Positions 23,753 through 34,997 of a stretch of 64,000 nt of DNA are shown in pieces. The stretch lies in assembly GCA_024220505.1 (NCBI GenBank), contig JAKZZE010000002.1, forward strand, positions 1,922,001 through 1,986,000. Reading direction: 5' to 3'. The translations under genes and the position numbers were made by a program. The notes under the pieces were generated by a model. That model did not search any database, had not been told where the DNA came from, and worked only from the letters and a program-made list of their open reading frames with translations. This stretch comes from Rhizopus arrhizus. Lineage: Eukaryota; Mucoromycota; Mucoromycetes; Mucorales; Rhizopodaceae. How positions within the stretch are numbered: the first letter of the stretch is position 1; every line of letters starts with the position of its first letter.

Positions 23753-25317
23753 TTACATTTGAAGGCGATCATTCTCATTAGGACAATATACTGCCTCAGT
23801 CTCATTGTATTTACTGCGTACTGTTTTCTGGGATTGCGGCTTAAAAAACGAGTTCCAAGTAGTCTATCATTAATCAATTACTATCGTGCTTTCTTTTTAA
23901 AAAAAATTACTTATATTTACTTTGGCCAGGAATGCATGCCCATAGGCAGACGGATGAAAACAATCAACATCGCTAAAAAGTATCCACGTTAAATTGTATA
24001 AAAAGTACAATGTGTTGCTTATTTTCACCTGTATATTTTCATGGGAGCATCTGAAAAGTCAATAGCGGTAGGAGTATGCATAACACCAAATGAATCATCT
24101 TTCAAAGCACTATATTTTAAATGAAGCTTATACAATTCATTATTATAATCTATAATGCAAGAAATTAACTGTTTGTATCCTTTATCTTCTTTTTTCTTCT
24201 TCTTACCACTTGCAAGTTTATTCATTTTTGGACGATTTGACGCGCCTACACTACAAGGGCATTGGAGCTGATTATATTGAAATCTACCAAACATGGATGC
24301 TTTACAATAAAGATGTCTATGAGTCGCCATATAAACGTCAGAAATATTCCAATTGTTAACTACACAAAGGATAAGTCAATTGCTAACATTCATCAAGTTA
24401 GCAAAAACTTACTTAAATTTACAATGACTCGAGGAACTTCTTCTCTAACGCGACTCAACATATTATCTAAGTGTCTGCCGTAACTTCCTGCGCTCGTTTC
24501 TTCTTTTAACGGTAAAAAGCAAGAATAACACAGATCCAACGCTAAACAACGATCAGTATGAATTTGCAATTGTTTACTTGGGTGCTTTTTTTATACCTCC
24601 AATCTGCACATTAATCAATTTCCAATCATTCTCAAAGTCTACTCCTGGTAATGTCTTCATTTCTACAATATACCAATTTTAATCACTTTCTCAAATTTTA
24701 TATGTAATCAAGCACGTACTTGAAACAAGATAAGTGACTTCGGTTGGTAAACTCATGGCGAACGAGGCGCTCTGAGCTGCATTTAATACATCCAAGTCTG
24801 GTATATCTATGCACAGAAAGTAAGTCAAATATGTTTAAATACCAATAAGAATAATCACATTGTTCTAAAGAACAAAGGCCAAAGCGACAAAGCTCAATCT
24901 CATGCTCCGAAATGGAAGCACCGTTCAACTGAGGACTGTACTTTTTAAGCATGTTGGGTATTGTTATTGCACCAGAATCGCCACCGACTGCAAAAGAGAT
25001 TCCACGAGCCTCATGACTTGATACATTATCCCAATGAGCTGATCCTCGAAGACCTTTTGCTGCCGCAGCAGCAATGATGCTACCAACTGTAAGCAACCCT
25101 CCCCTTTCCTTACATGTATAAAAAAAAGAAGTATACTTTACCTGTCACCTAATGCACCCACCACTTTTATGTCATCAGGTCGAAGATCAAATACAGAGTC
25201 GGCAGGAGTGGATCTTGGAGATAAACTAGGACAATCTTCAATTTTAGAAACATAATTGCAGGTTACAGTAAAAGATAGTGCTAGCGAATAGACGCATAAT
25301 GTTTTAAAATAACGCAT
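23753..25317 (-). CDS. Phospholipase B-like GDSL/SGNH lipase, secreted
   Basis: Resembles the GDSL phospholipase B1 family (fatty-acid release from phospholipids). Eight exons (25317-25142, 25079-24859, 24806-24720, 24662-24597, 24541-24413, 24359-24029, 23972-23921, 23863-23753) give 390 residues with a signal peptide (YFKTLCVYSLALSFTVTC). Block I is GALGDSIIAAAAAKG, with the catalytic Ser split by an intron; block II is RGISFAVGGD; DVLNAAQSASFA follows; the Asp/His block is SDVDCFHPSAYGHA; and the end is TTWNSFFKPQSQK with a late Cys-Pro. Oddity: block III, usually GxND, reads QIGALDLC, so the oxyanion Asn is replaced by Leu across an intron junction. The exon 2 donor (GTGATT) is the least certain boundary. 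Confidence 0.83.
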
Positions 25318-25825
25318 TTTTTTATTCTGTATGCGCGTTGAAGGGTTTTGATTATGGAAAGGTTAGGGACTATTTCACTTTAGCAAAATTGTTGAAAAAT
25401 AATAAAGAGAAGGAATATGCCTTGACTTTTTATTGTGTTTTTGTACAAGTTATGGTGGTCAAAATTAAAATTACAATCCAAGGAAAAGAGTGAGCAGTGA
25501 GTGTATTTAGAAATAAATGATGGCTGAATAACGTCTATTGTAGATGACACTGAAATTGTTACTTGTGTCGCATTTGGTACCAAATCTATTTGAATTTAGC
25601 ACGATCATATTTGCTGTAAACAAAAACATTATATTCTTTTCAAGTGTAAAGCTCGAATGATCGCGATTTTCTAAATAAAATTGTGATTTATGTGTAATGG
25701 AATGAGTGCTTTTTTTTTCCCTACAATGAGTTAAACTAGAGTATTTAAATAAACTTAATGTGTTTTACTGCATAAAAACACGTATAAAATCAGTTTATTA
25801 TGTAACATAAAAAAATGCTGAGAAA
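25318..25825. other. Intergenic region between two minus-strand genes
   Basis: Promoter of the GDSL lipase and terminator side of BRE1. No gene or repeat recognised. Confidence 0.5.
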
Positions 25826-28800
25826 TTACAAGTAAAAGTTTTTAACGTCGTTCGCTCCAAATGGCTCACTACATGTAGGACACCGTCTTTGTCGAGTTTC
25901 TAACCTAGCATCAATACAACTCTTACAAAATGTATGCATACATCTTATAAGAATATGACTTCTAAAACGAGTACGACATGTATTGCATTTAAGAAGCGCC
26001 TATAAAGATTCCTTAATAACAGACGTTATTATTATTTTCTTTTTCTTACTCTTAGTTCATCACATTCTTCAGCTAGTTGTTGTTCCATTGGATTTTCACC
26101 TTGAGACATCTTGTCCCATTTTTTCTTCATTTTGTCATAGTTTTCTTTTATACTTTCTTGTAATTGCTTTTCTTCGTCCAATGCTTTCGTCTTTTCTTTT
26201 AATATTTTTTGAAGCTTTTTATTATCGTCCTTAGCTTTTAGTTTCATTATCAACAAAATATACTACTTACTTCAACTAATAATATATCGTTTTGATCTAT
26301 AGTAACACGATAATCATCGCATACATGTGAAATATCTTCTAAATCAATTCTGTCCTCTTCTATGTTTCTATTTAACTTCCTAAGTTCATTCTCTTTCTCA
26401 ATCTATGTAACAAAGATTAGTTTAAAGGCTAATCATACATAATATACACATACGACTTGTATTTCTAAATTCTTTTCTTTCTCTTCCAATTGCTTAATCA
26501 GCACTTGCTGTTTCTCTCTTGTAGCTTTTAAAGAAGACACAGTAGACATTTGCTTCTCTTTTGCTGATAATAAAGATCCAAATGTTTGGGCATATTTTAA
26601 TATCTAATTAAGCATTTTGTTACAAAAACACAGATTATCACCCTTCGCAATTGCCTACCTCTGCCTGTAGCTTTAATATTTGATCTCGCTTTTGACTAAA
26701 ATCAAAAATTTTCTTGCTTTGCTGTTCCTCCAATTTACCATAAATGCTGGCTACTCTATCAATCTCTTCCAGTAAATGACCTTCATTTTTTTCAAAGAAA
26801 TCAGCCATTAGTGTCAATTTTTTAGATTCCTCAAGTACTTGGTCATATTCTTTAATCATCGGATGCAAACCACATTTTTGCAAGGTTTCTTGTAAACGTT
26901 GTGTATCAAATTGAAATGCACTTTCAGTTTCTCTATTTTCTATGAGTTCTATACTTGATAATAAAATATCCATTCGACTACATAATTGTGAGTTTTTCAA
27001 GCAAAGAAGCTATTTTATAAACTTACGTTAATTGTTCTTTTAAATCGTTATATGTGTTTGCTTCTTTTTCAAATGGTCCAGCCATTTCTTGTTCATTTTT
27101 TAATTTATCAATTCGACTTTCCAAGGAAGAGATTCGCGTTTTACCCTGTGTTGCAAACGAAATCACCTTTTCCTGATTTTCCTTTTCACGCGTCTCTTTC
27201 ATCTTTTGCTCGTCCACTAAGGATTGAAAGCTATCTCTTTGTCCACGAATTCGATTTAAGTCGCCTTCCATGCGACGGATCTCGGATTCCATGGTGACAC
27301 TTTGAGAGATCTTTTCAGATTTGACTTGGTCAATAAGTTGCTTTCTAGCTGCAGACATCTTGTCCAAGTCGCGTTCCAGATCGACTCGTCTTTGCTCCAA
27401 GTCATGGCATCGACCTCGATAATGATCAATCGAAAGCTGCAAAGTTTTAATATATTCTGTTTCCAATAATTGTTCTTCACTCAATTTAAACATGGATAAA
27501 AGTCTGTCTTCATCTTGTAAGAGTATTTGGCGGTCTTTCTTTAAATCTTCAATTTCCTTCTCTCTTGCTGATAAAATAATTTTGTGTTCTTCTAATTGTG
27601 TTTTCGTTGCTTGCTCTTCTGCAGGTCCTCTCTGTAATATGAAGTGAATAATGAGGATGGCTATTGTTTATACGACTATTTACCTCCAATGTACTATCTT
27701 GTATTTCTTTTTTTGTTGCAGAAGATGCAGGCTCATCATTTGTTACCATAGTTTCATTATTGATAATATCTGTCACTTCACCCAGACCACCTTGTTCTAA
27801 AGCTGTTACAGTCTTACTCTTTGCGCGATCTTTTCTTTTACAAGTCGCTGAAAGTTCTTGAATACAGTCTTCCAACTTGTCTGTAGATTCTTTTAATTGT
27901 CTTTTTGCTGATACAACATCTCCTTCTGCCATTTTTGTTTGTTCTATCAATTGCTGCAATTTTGTCTGTAGTTCCTTGGCAACTTGTTCTCCGCGTTGAT
28001 AGCTCTCTTCCAGGTCAATAATTTCTGTCTTGAGCCAGTCAGATATAATCACACGTCTGAGCATAATATCATCCTCTAGTCTGTATTTCCTTTCAATCAA
28101 TTCAGCTTGTTTGCTCCAACTTTCTAGCCTTGTCAAAGCTTTTGTTCCAAGCTCTTTGATAGTTAACAAACTGTTGTAACACCAATCTTTTTGATTGTCA
28201 ATATCCATATCATTTGGTAAAGGCACTATACAATGTTGATTAGCATGCGTTGTATATGTTCTTTATAAATATTTACTTGAAGAATCTGAAAAGTCAAGAT
28301 TGACCAATATTTTAGCCATAAAAAGTATTTCGGTTTGAATCTATTTCAAACAGGTGAGATAAACCTTGTTGTTATTGTTGTTTAAAAGTATTATTTTACT
28401 AAATTCCAATTGATGCGTAGTAAGCTTTGACTTGTTTCTCTGTTTATAAATTTCTGCTCAAGTGCTTCATGCTTTTTTTCCAAGTAATTCACTTCGTCCT
28501 AATTGTGTATAATTAGATCTCTTACTTTTGATGCTTTTAATTTAATTTTACTTTAGCTGAACGCATATGAGTTAATAAAGCATCTTTTGAATATGTATCA
28601 AGGTCAATCTACACACGCGCACAAAACAAAATAATTAGTATTTTTTTTTAATAAAAGAGTTGATTTCTTACTGGAAATTCTATATGAGCAGCAGGAAAAG
28701 TTTCAATAGGTGTGGGTGGTTCAATAGGTGTGGATGGTTCAATAGGTGTGGATGGTTCAATAGGTGTGGATGGTTCAATAGGTGTGGATGGCTCAATAGG

Positions 28801-28849
28801 TGTGGATGGCTCAATAGGCGTAATTGTTGGATGAATAGCCAATGGTGCT

Positions 28850-28932
<83 letters not shown>

Positions 28933-29055
28933 AACATTCATTGAACTTGTAAATCTCTTTTTAAGAGGCGGCCTAGAAGGTGTTGATGATATTGTATCTT
29001 CTCTTGTACCTTCTTCCATGAAAGGGCGCTTTTTTTCAGAAGTTAGATTGTTCAT
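25826..29055 (-). CDS. BRE1: BRE1-type E3 ubiquitin ligase for histone H2B
   Basis: Monoubiquitinates histone H2B with Rad6, coupling transcription elongation to H3 methylation. Eleven exons (29055-28672, 28608-28552, 28498-28400, 28340-28277, 28225-27684, 27631-27027, 26977-26659, 26603-26457, 26402-26271, 26229-26050, 25999-25826) give 900 residues. The start has the family motif PPLKKRFTSS; most of the protein is coiled coil; the C-terminal RING is C3HC4 (LLKCNTCRTRFRSH, RCMHTFCKSCIDARLETRQR, RCPTCSEPFGANDV) and closes with FYL, as in other BRE1 proteins. The N-terminus carries a 28-Gln tract and TPIEPS repeats not usual for BRE1. RING and ends are certain; exon 7 and exon 10 acceptors were chosen by frame among nearby AGs. 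Confidence 0.93.
28704..28822 (-). repeat. 18-bp tandem repeat encoding TPIEPS
   Basis: About six copies of an 18-bp unit inside BRE1 exon 1, encoding five TPIEPS followed by TPIEPP and TPIET. The units are nearly identical, pointing to recent slippage. Each carries a Thr-Pro that could be phosphorylated. Confidence 0.9.
28849..28932 (-). repeat. Polyglutamine tract of 28 residues in BRE1
   Basis: Eighty-four nucleotides of alternating CAA and CAG (a CAACAG hexamer) encode 28 consecutive Gln near the BRE1 N-terminus. The opposite strand appears as a Leu or Cys repeat, which is only a shadow. Confidence 0.95.
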
Positions 29056-29841
29056 TTTGCGTTTGATTAAATAATAAAAGAGACGTGAAAAAAAAAAAAA
29101 AAAAAAAAAAATAGATAGAGAGCTCAAGATTGAAGGGGTTTCAAATTCAGTGACTTTTGATTGCACACAAAAAATGCATGCATGGGAATGTGTATGAAGA
29201 AAGAAAGATAACCTTCAATATACAAATCAAAGCATATATTCAGAGTTTATATACAATCTTCAATAATAAGCTTGTATCAATCTTGATTTTGAATTATTAA
29301 GATCGAAAGAAATAAAAAAAAACCTCTGCAGCTGGTTGAAATTTGAAGCTGTGATTAAAACCATTTGTGATAAAGAGTTACTGATAAATGGAAATAGTTT
29401 TTTTTTATTACATCTACAATCTTTACTTCATTCTTTACAATGAATCAGAACGTTAAAATATGAGAATCTAGTTTATTGCATCTGAACGATAGGTATATCA
29501 AAATGAACTATAAATAAAATAAAGAAGGGAAAAGCAAAAGCAAAGAGTACCTTAGTAAAAAAAATAAAAATAAAAAATTCAATTGGTATTGATTGAATTA
29601 AGAAGCCAGTGTAGTCTTTTTTTTTCTCAAAGATCAATTCTTTAAGCTTTATGCCGAATATTTACTATATTCTCTACATTTCTAGCTTTTATATTTTTGC
29701 TTTGATAGATCAGATATATATTAAATTTATGAAAGTCTCATAAGACTATTAATCCCTTTTGTCTCTGTGCTACTTTGTAGGACAATGATTTATTCGTGAT
29801 TGGTCACTGATTATTTTGCATTATTCTTTTCTTTCTTTTTA
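29056..29841. other. Divergent intergenic region, BRE1 / AP-4 epsilon
   Basis: Contains an A-run near 29089-29110 just upstream of BRE1 and otherwise AT-rich sequence. No other gene recognised. Confidence 0.5.
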
Positions 29842-32800
29842 ATGTCAAAGTTACTTTTCAGTCCTGAATTCTTGGCCTCTGGTTATAGTCATGAGTTTCA
29901 TGAGTTTCTATCTCACATCATACAAGCAAAGAGCAAAGCAGTAAACAAGAGAAAATATTTTCTTGGTGTTGATTCTAAGTGCATTACAATAGGAAGAGAA
30001 AAGTCAAGTAGAAGAAGAGTTGATTCATTTATCTTCAAAACTTGGCTCATCTGATCCTTCTACTGTAAGAAGATATGGAAAACACGCGTTTATATTCGAA
30101 AAGAATATTAACCTTTAAAAAGTCCAAGAAGATGAAGGAATATCTAATACGATTAATACATTGCTTCATGTTGGGATATTCTGTTGATTTCAGTATTATT
30201 TACGCCATCATGACAACTCAAAGTGGAGAAAGCGCACTAGATAAGAGAATTGGTAAATACATAATTTTTATTAAGAAAAAGAAAGCTCATAATGGTGAAC
30301 AGGATACCTTGCTTGTACATTATTTTTACAAAAAAACAATGAACTTTGTATTATGTTGATCAATACTTTACAGAAGGATTTACAAAGTCAAAGTTATTTA
30401 GATCAGAGTGCAGCCTTAAACGCGGTTTGTTATTTATATCACCCAGAGATACCAGAAAGTGTGATTGACCTTGTACTTAAAACAATGCAAGTCCCCAAGT
30501 AAGTTGTATCGCTATTTATACTGTTTATTAATACGAAATAGACAAGTAGTGCGTAAAAAGGCAGTAATGGCGCTTTATTTTCTTTATGAAAAATATAATT
30601 TACCTTTAGATCGAATCGAACCAAATTTAAGACAAGCATTAAATGACCAAGATCACAGTGTTGCCTTTTCAGCCTTGTCAGTGTGGAAAATGATACTTCG
30701 AAAAGATTTCCGTGATGATATATTACCAGCTGTTTGTAGAATCAATAGACAAATCATTGAAAGAAGGGTTCACAAATCATTTACTTATCATGGTGTATTA
30801 GCACCTTGGGCCCAATTGGATTGCTTGGCCGTTTATGAAATTTATATAAGACATAATACTCATAATGAAAGGTAAATATCAAATCAATTCATCCTGTGTA
30901 TTAATTCATCAGCAGCATATTAATGGAGATACATCAAATTGTAAAAGAATGCTTGAATTCGATCTTAAGAAAAGTGGATGCGGCATTTGGTAATCAATAT
31001 GTTATGACCTATCTGTTAAGTAGCTAATTTTTATTTTGTTTGATTAGCTATTTTATTAGAGTGCACAAAGTTATTAGGCTTATTAAATACACAGGAAGAT
31101 ACATTTGATTATTTGGATTCCTTTCTAGAAGCAAGCAATCATAATTTAAAATATTTGGGTCTACTTTGTTTATCTTTTGTTGATCGCAACCTTTGGAAAG
31201 AGGATTGGCAGAAGCTATTAGGAAAAGTGATACTTGATTCAATAGATGATGACACAGTCATTCAAAAGGTAAGTAAAACATACAAGAGGAACATGTGCTT
31301 ATTTTGGATTAGACACTTGAACTTTTGGATTCTGTTATGAGCCTCGGAGTATTAAAGAAAGTGAGTACTGATGTTTTAAAAGCAATATCCAAGAGCGATG
31401 AAAAAGAAATGAACGAGTTGGTTGGGCATTGGTTGATTCAATGCGTGAATGATTATCATATTGATGTAGATGAATGGTATATAGACACGATGTTATATGC
31501 TCTAGCAGAAACAAGAAAGTATTTGGATCAAGCATTTGTTGAATCACAGTGTCAGATAATAAAAACATGTAAGTGCTATGTAACAGATATACTGTGAGTG
31601 TTCCTATATAAATTAGTATGAATAGTATTGGATGAGGAATTAATAGAAACAAATCTAAAAGAAATGATGGTTGATTTATTATACAAGCTACTAAAGAAAT
31701 CAAACACAAACATTTATTCTTCTTCTTTGACAAAGTTAGCCTTTTCGGTAATAGCGATGCATTACTTTGCTTTCTTTTTTTTTTATTTGTTTATTTTTAT
31801 TACTAGGTACTTGGAGAATATGGCTACTTGTCTAATGAATACACAGAAATAGATTTTATGAATCAACTACAAAAATGGGTTTTATTATTAGAAGGTAAAT
31901 AATATATTATTTAATAAGATATAATAACAATTGAACTAGGTGAAGACGATTTACAATCAATTGGACTTTTGGCTATAAAGAAATGCATATTAAGAAGTAA
32001 AACTTGGCTTTCTAGTTTACAACCTCTATTAAAAGAATGTCAAAAATCAAGTGTTCCTGAAAAGCAAGAGGTTTTTAAAAATTATCTTATTTATTGTTAT
32101 TTTTAACTGTGTACAATAGTTGTATCAAGAACTAATTCAAATCATAAATGATGACGGTTTCAAAAAGGAAATACAAGAATCCACTGTTAATTTACCTCAA
32201 ACAGTAATTCATTAAAGTAAAATATGTATTGTTTTATATTAATTTTTGTAATTAGCTTTCAATAAACCCTAATCGACCTACAACAACAATAGGAAGATTT
32301 TCAAACCATGGTAACCCAGGTATAAATAAATAGAAAAGAAAGCGGTGATAGTAATTATATATTAATTCTTATTATTAGTGCCTAAACAATATCCTCGTGG
32401 TATCTTCAAGTAAGTGTGTACAATTAAACTTTAATTTTTCTTATTTTAGTAACAATAGCAGTAATCATAATAATCCAGCAACAGCAACAACAATGACAAG
32501 TGCTCATAAGAAGACAAGATTAGGTAATTTTATATGCTTTTTCTAGCCTTTTTATAACTCAATAATTCAAATAGAAAAAAGATATAATGCAGAAGAGGTA
32601 CCTGTTATTTCATCTTGCTTTCTTAATATCTAATCTCCCTTAATGCAGAATCTTGTTTCTAGTTTAATTAATATGGATTTACAAGACAATCTATTGATGA
32701 CTACAAAAGAGTTTGGAGAACTTTGGGTTACATTTGAAATTGAAGAAAAAAGAAAGATACCATGTTTTATTAATGAATGCGAGACACTAGCTCAAGAATT

Positions 32801-32972
32801 GAGTACAAGTTGGGATATTCAAATTGTACAAGTGATTGGCAAAGAATTCATTGCCTTTGATACTTTTGATGTACTAATTCATGTTGCTTTATTTCAACAT
32901 GAATTTGAACTAACGATAAGAACAAGAAATAATGTAAATGAAATTACAAGGTTTTTATCAAAAATATATTAA
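29842..32972 (+). CDS. AP-4 adaptor complex epsilon large subunit
   Basis: Large subunit of the AP-4 trans-Golgi adaptor. Seventeen exons (29842-29940, 29993-30064, 30123-30252, 30303-30498, 30542-30871, 30916-30989, 31048-31268, 31313-31568, 31626-31747, 31807-31894, 31940-32070, 32120-32203, 32256-32319, 32379-32409, 32450-32523, 32575-32597, 32649-32972) give 772 residues. Adaptin motifs: GYSHEFHEFL, KKMKEYLIRLIHCFMLGYS, LINTLQKDLQS, VVRKKAVMALYFLYEKY, HNLKYLGLLCLSFV and VLGEYGYL, in AP4E1/gamma-adaptin order. A short Asn/Thr-rich hinge (about residues 605-670) leads to a small C-terminal ear-like region. It fits epsilon better than AP-1 gamma by the ESALDKRIGYLACTLFL block and the short hinge. 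The exon 3 acceptor could shift by 6 nt. AP-4 is absent from Dikarya. Confidence 0.85.
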
Positions 32973-33073
32973 AATATGTAAGAAGGAATAGCTGTGTGCA
33001 TAGTTATTATCTAAATAAAAGTGTGTGTGTGAGTTTGATACTACTTTTTCTATCTCAGATAAACCTACACGCT

Positions 33074-33634
33074 TTAAGAACATATTGTAGTTTCATCCGT
33101 ATCAGGTGCGTTTAAACAGGATTGGATAAGATTTTTGCCTTCTGGTTTTGTTACTAAAGGTTGAAGTTTTGGTGTTGTAAAAGTATAAACCAACCCAGTT
33201 TCAGAAACAACCAATAATAATACTTGAGTGCCTGTAAGCGTACTTAGTTCGTATGCCTAAATAAATAATCAGTTTTTTTTTTTTTTTTTCCTTTTTTTTT
33301 TCCCAGTAAAAAATAACAATCTATTTACTTTCTTCATGATACCAGCTTTTCTTTTAGAAAAAGTAATATGGCGTCTGGTTTTATCTTCAATATATTCAAT
33401 CTTTATTTTACGACGACCTGAGCGTTTAGCTGGTTTCTTTTCGTCTTCGTCATCGTCGTCTTCAAGGTCCTCATTTGTATCCAGTTGGCCATTATCCATA
33501 ATGACTTGACCCAACTGAGGAAGCTGTTGCTGCTGTTGCTGTTGCTGCGGTTGAGGTCTCATAATACCAGGTAAAAGGGAATTACTTGTAGGCTGTACCA
33601 TGTATTGATTTGAATAATAACCTGTAGATTGCAT
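33074..33634 (-). CDS. MADS-box transcription factor, SRF/MCM1 type
   Basis: Two exons (33634-33329 and 33256-33074) give 162 residues. The MADS domain RRKIKIEYIEDKTRRHITF, SKRKAGIMKK, then AYELSTLTGTQVLLLVVSE across the intron is near-identical to MCM1/SRF-type domains and includes the SAM-like extension (VYTFTTPKLQPLV). N-terminal to it are a Gln-rich stretch and a strongly acidic run (EDLEDDDDEDE), the same order as yeast MCM1-like proteins reversed. It binds CArG-type sites and usually works with cofactors. The start ATG 33634 precedes YYSNQYMVQP; no in-frame upstream exon joins convincingly. Convergent with AP-4 epsilon, 101 bp apart. Confidence 0.92.
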
Positions 33635-33786
33635 ATTATTTTTTTCAGGGAAAAATATTATTTTACTTTAATTGGGAAAAACAAAAAAAAAAGTTCAGTT
33701 TGGAAAGTGCGAAAATAGAATTATAATAGACTGGGTACGGTCCGGAGTTGATAAATAATGTGAGATTTATCTCATGCATAATTTTA

Positions 33787-34049
33787 TTATTTTTGCTCTT
33801 CTTGTTGAGGCTTGTCTGTATAAATAAAAGGTGGATAATAAGTGCCATACATTGTATTAGGATACATTGGCATGGTTGAGAAACCAACAGGTACTGAATA
33901 AGGATCTAAAAGATAACCTAAAAAATTAAGGTTTAATGACAGTGTTTTTTTTTTGTTGTTGTTGTTCCCTTTCTCCTTACCTTGACCACTATTATCAAAT
34001 GCCATTCTGTTACTATGGCAACTTTTGTTAGTAATATTCTCCTTCACTT
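33787..34049 (-). other. Possible alternative C-terminal exons of the cold-shock gene
   Basis: A frame reading EISKVRDALKVKENITNK, SNRMAFDNSGQ and then, after an optional intron (GTAAGG...TTTTAG), DPYSVPVGFSTMPMYPNTMY and ending QQEEQK. It looks protein-like (Tyr/Met/Pro-rich) and could be joined to the cold-shock exons by a 41-nt intron starting at GTAACT within exon 4. It may instead be untranslated. No independent start is convincing. Confidence 0.35.
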
Positions 34050-34501
34050 TCAGTGCATCCCGAACCTTTGATATCTCTGTTTGTTCCTTGAATCCCCTTT
34101 AACAGATGTTCCATCTGGTCCAGTTACATTGGTTGCCTGCATTCCTTTAGGTCCTTTAATTAAGTCATATTCAACCTAAAAATATTTATTATTCTTTTCG
34201 ATTTTATTTACTATGTAATACCTCTTCGCCCTAAAGAAGAGAATGAGTATGTAGGGTTGCATATCATCATATTATTACCTCCGCTAAACTTTTAAACCCA
34301 CCATCGTTATGAATAGATGTATGATGTACAAACACTTCTATACGGATTGATCAGCAAAAAGAAAAAGATAAAAAAGAGAGAATCAAATGCATTTTATCAA
34401 CCTTCATTTTGCTCTCGATTGCTTGGTACAATAAATCCATATCCCTTTATTGAATTAAAAAATTTTACATGACCTTTTTGTCTAATCGTTGATATTTCCA
34501 T
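34050..34501 (-). CDS. Cold-shock-domain nucleic-acid-binding protein
   Basis: A single cold-shock domain binding single-stranded RNA or DNA. Exons 34501-34402, 34337-34279, 34231-34223 (only 9 nt) and 34175-34050 give 97 residues. RNP1 is KGYGFIVP and RNP2 is VFVHHTSIH; then GGFKSLAE, the micro-exon residues GEE, VEYDLIKGPKGMQATNVTGP and a short basic tail. The micro-exon GGCGAAGAG is flanked by AG and GT and exactly fills the conserved L-x-EG-x-x-VE(F/Y)D motif. The first donor is GTTGAT, weaker than usual. A longer isoform ending in the 33787-34049 frame is possible. Confidence 0.82.
34223..34231 (-). other. 9-nt micro-exon (Gly-Glu-Glu)
   Basis: GGCGAAGAG between CTTTAG and GTATTA. Skipping it would remove three residues from the strand-to-loop turn of the cold-shock domain that other family members keep. 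Confidence 0.75.
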
Positions 34502-34997
34502 AATAAAATATACAAGGAAAGAAAAATAAAAGAAAATAAAAAATAAAAATAAAAAAAAACAAGACGAATATAGGCGAGTGAAAGAGAAAGTGAAACTTGC
34601 GCCTCACAGATATATGAATGAGCGTGTCTTTTTTTTTTTATTTGTTTATGCGTCATTTTATATATGAAGATCATCCTATTTATTATGTAAGAATACATTC
34701 TCTTTGTTATTCTCTCTTTTATTCATGTCGTGTGCATTTGTCTTTTTCTTTACGAGTTGCATGATAAGACTGACATTCAAAATCAAGCTCATGCCTTTTT
34801 TTTTTTTTTTTTTTTTTTGAGGCGCAATTTGTTGCCTTGAATCAATTTTTAAAGGCTACATTTTTTTATTTTAGATAATAAATAGTAAAATATGATGCTT
34901 GTAGTTTCTGTTGTATGTGTGTATATCTATAGTAATGTGCATATTGAAAGGATGTTGTATACAATGAATTAGAGGAAGGCATATAAAAGGGTATTTT
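34502..34997. other. Intergenic region
   Basis: Promoter of the cold-shock gene and 3' side of the RGS gene; a T run lies at about 34797-34819. No gene recognised. Confidence 0.5.

Noticed and set aside
28660..28944. Plus-strand Leu/Cys repeat frame
   Set aside because: It is the complement of the BRE1 polyglutamine and TPIEPS repeats.
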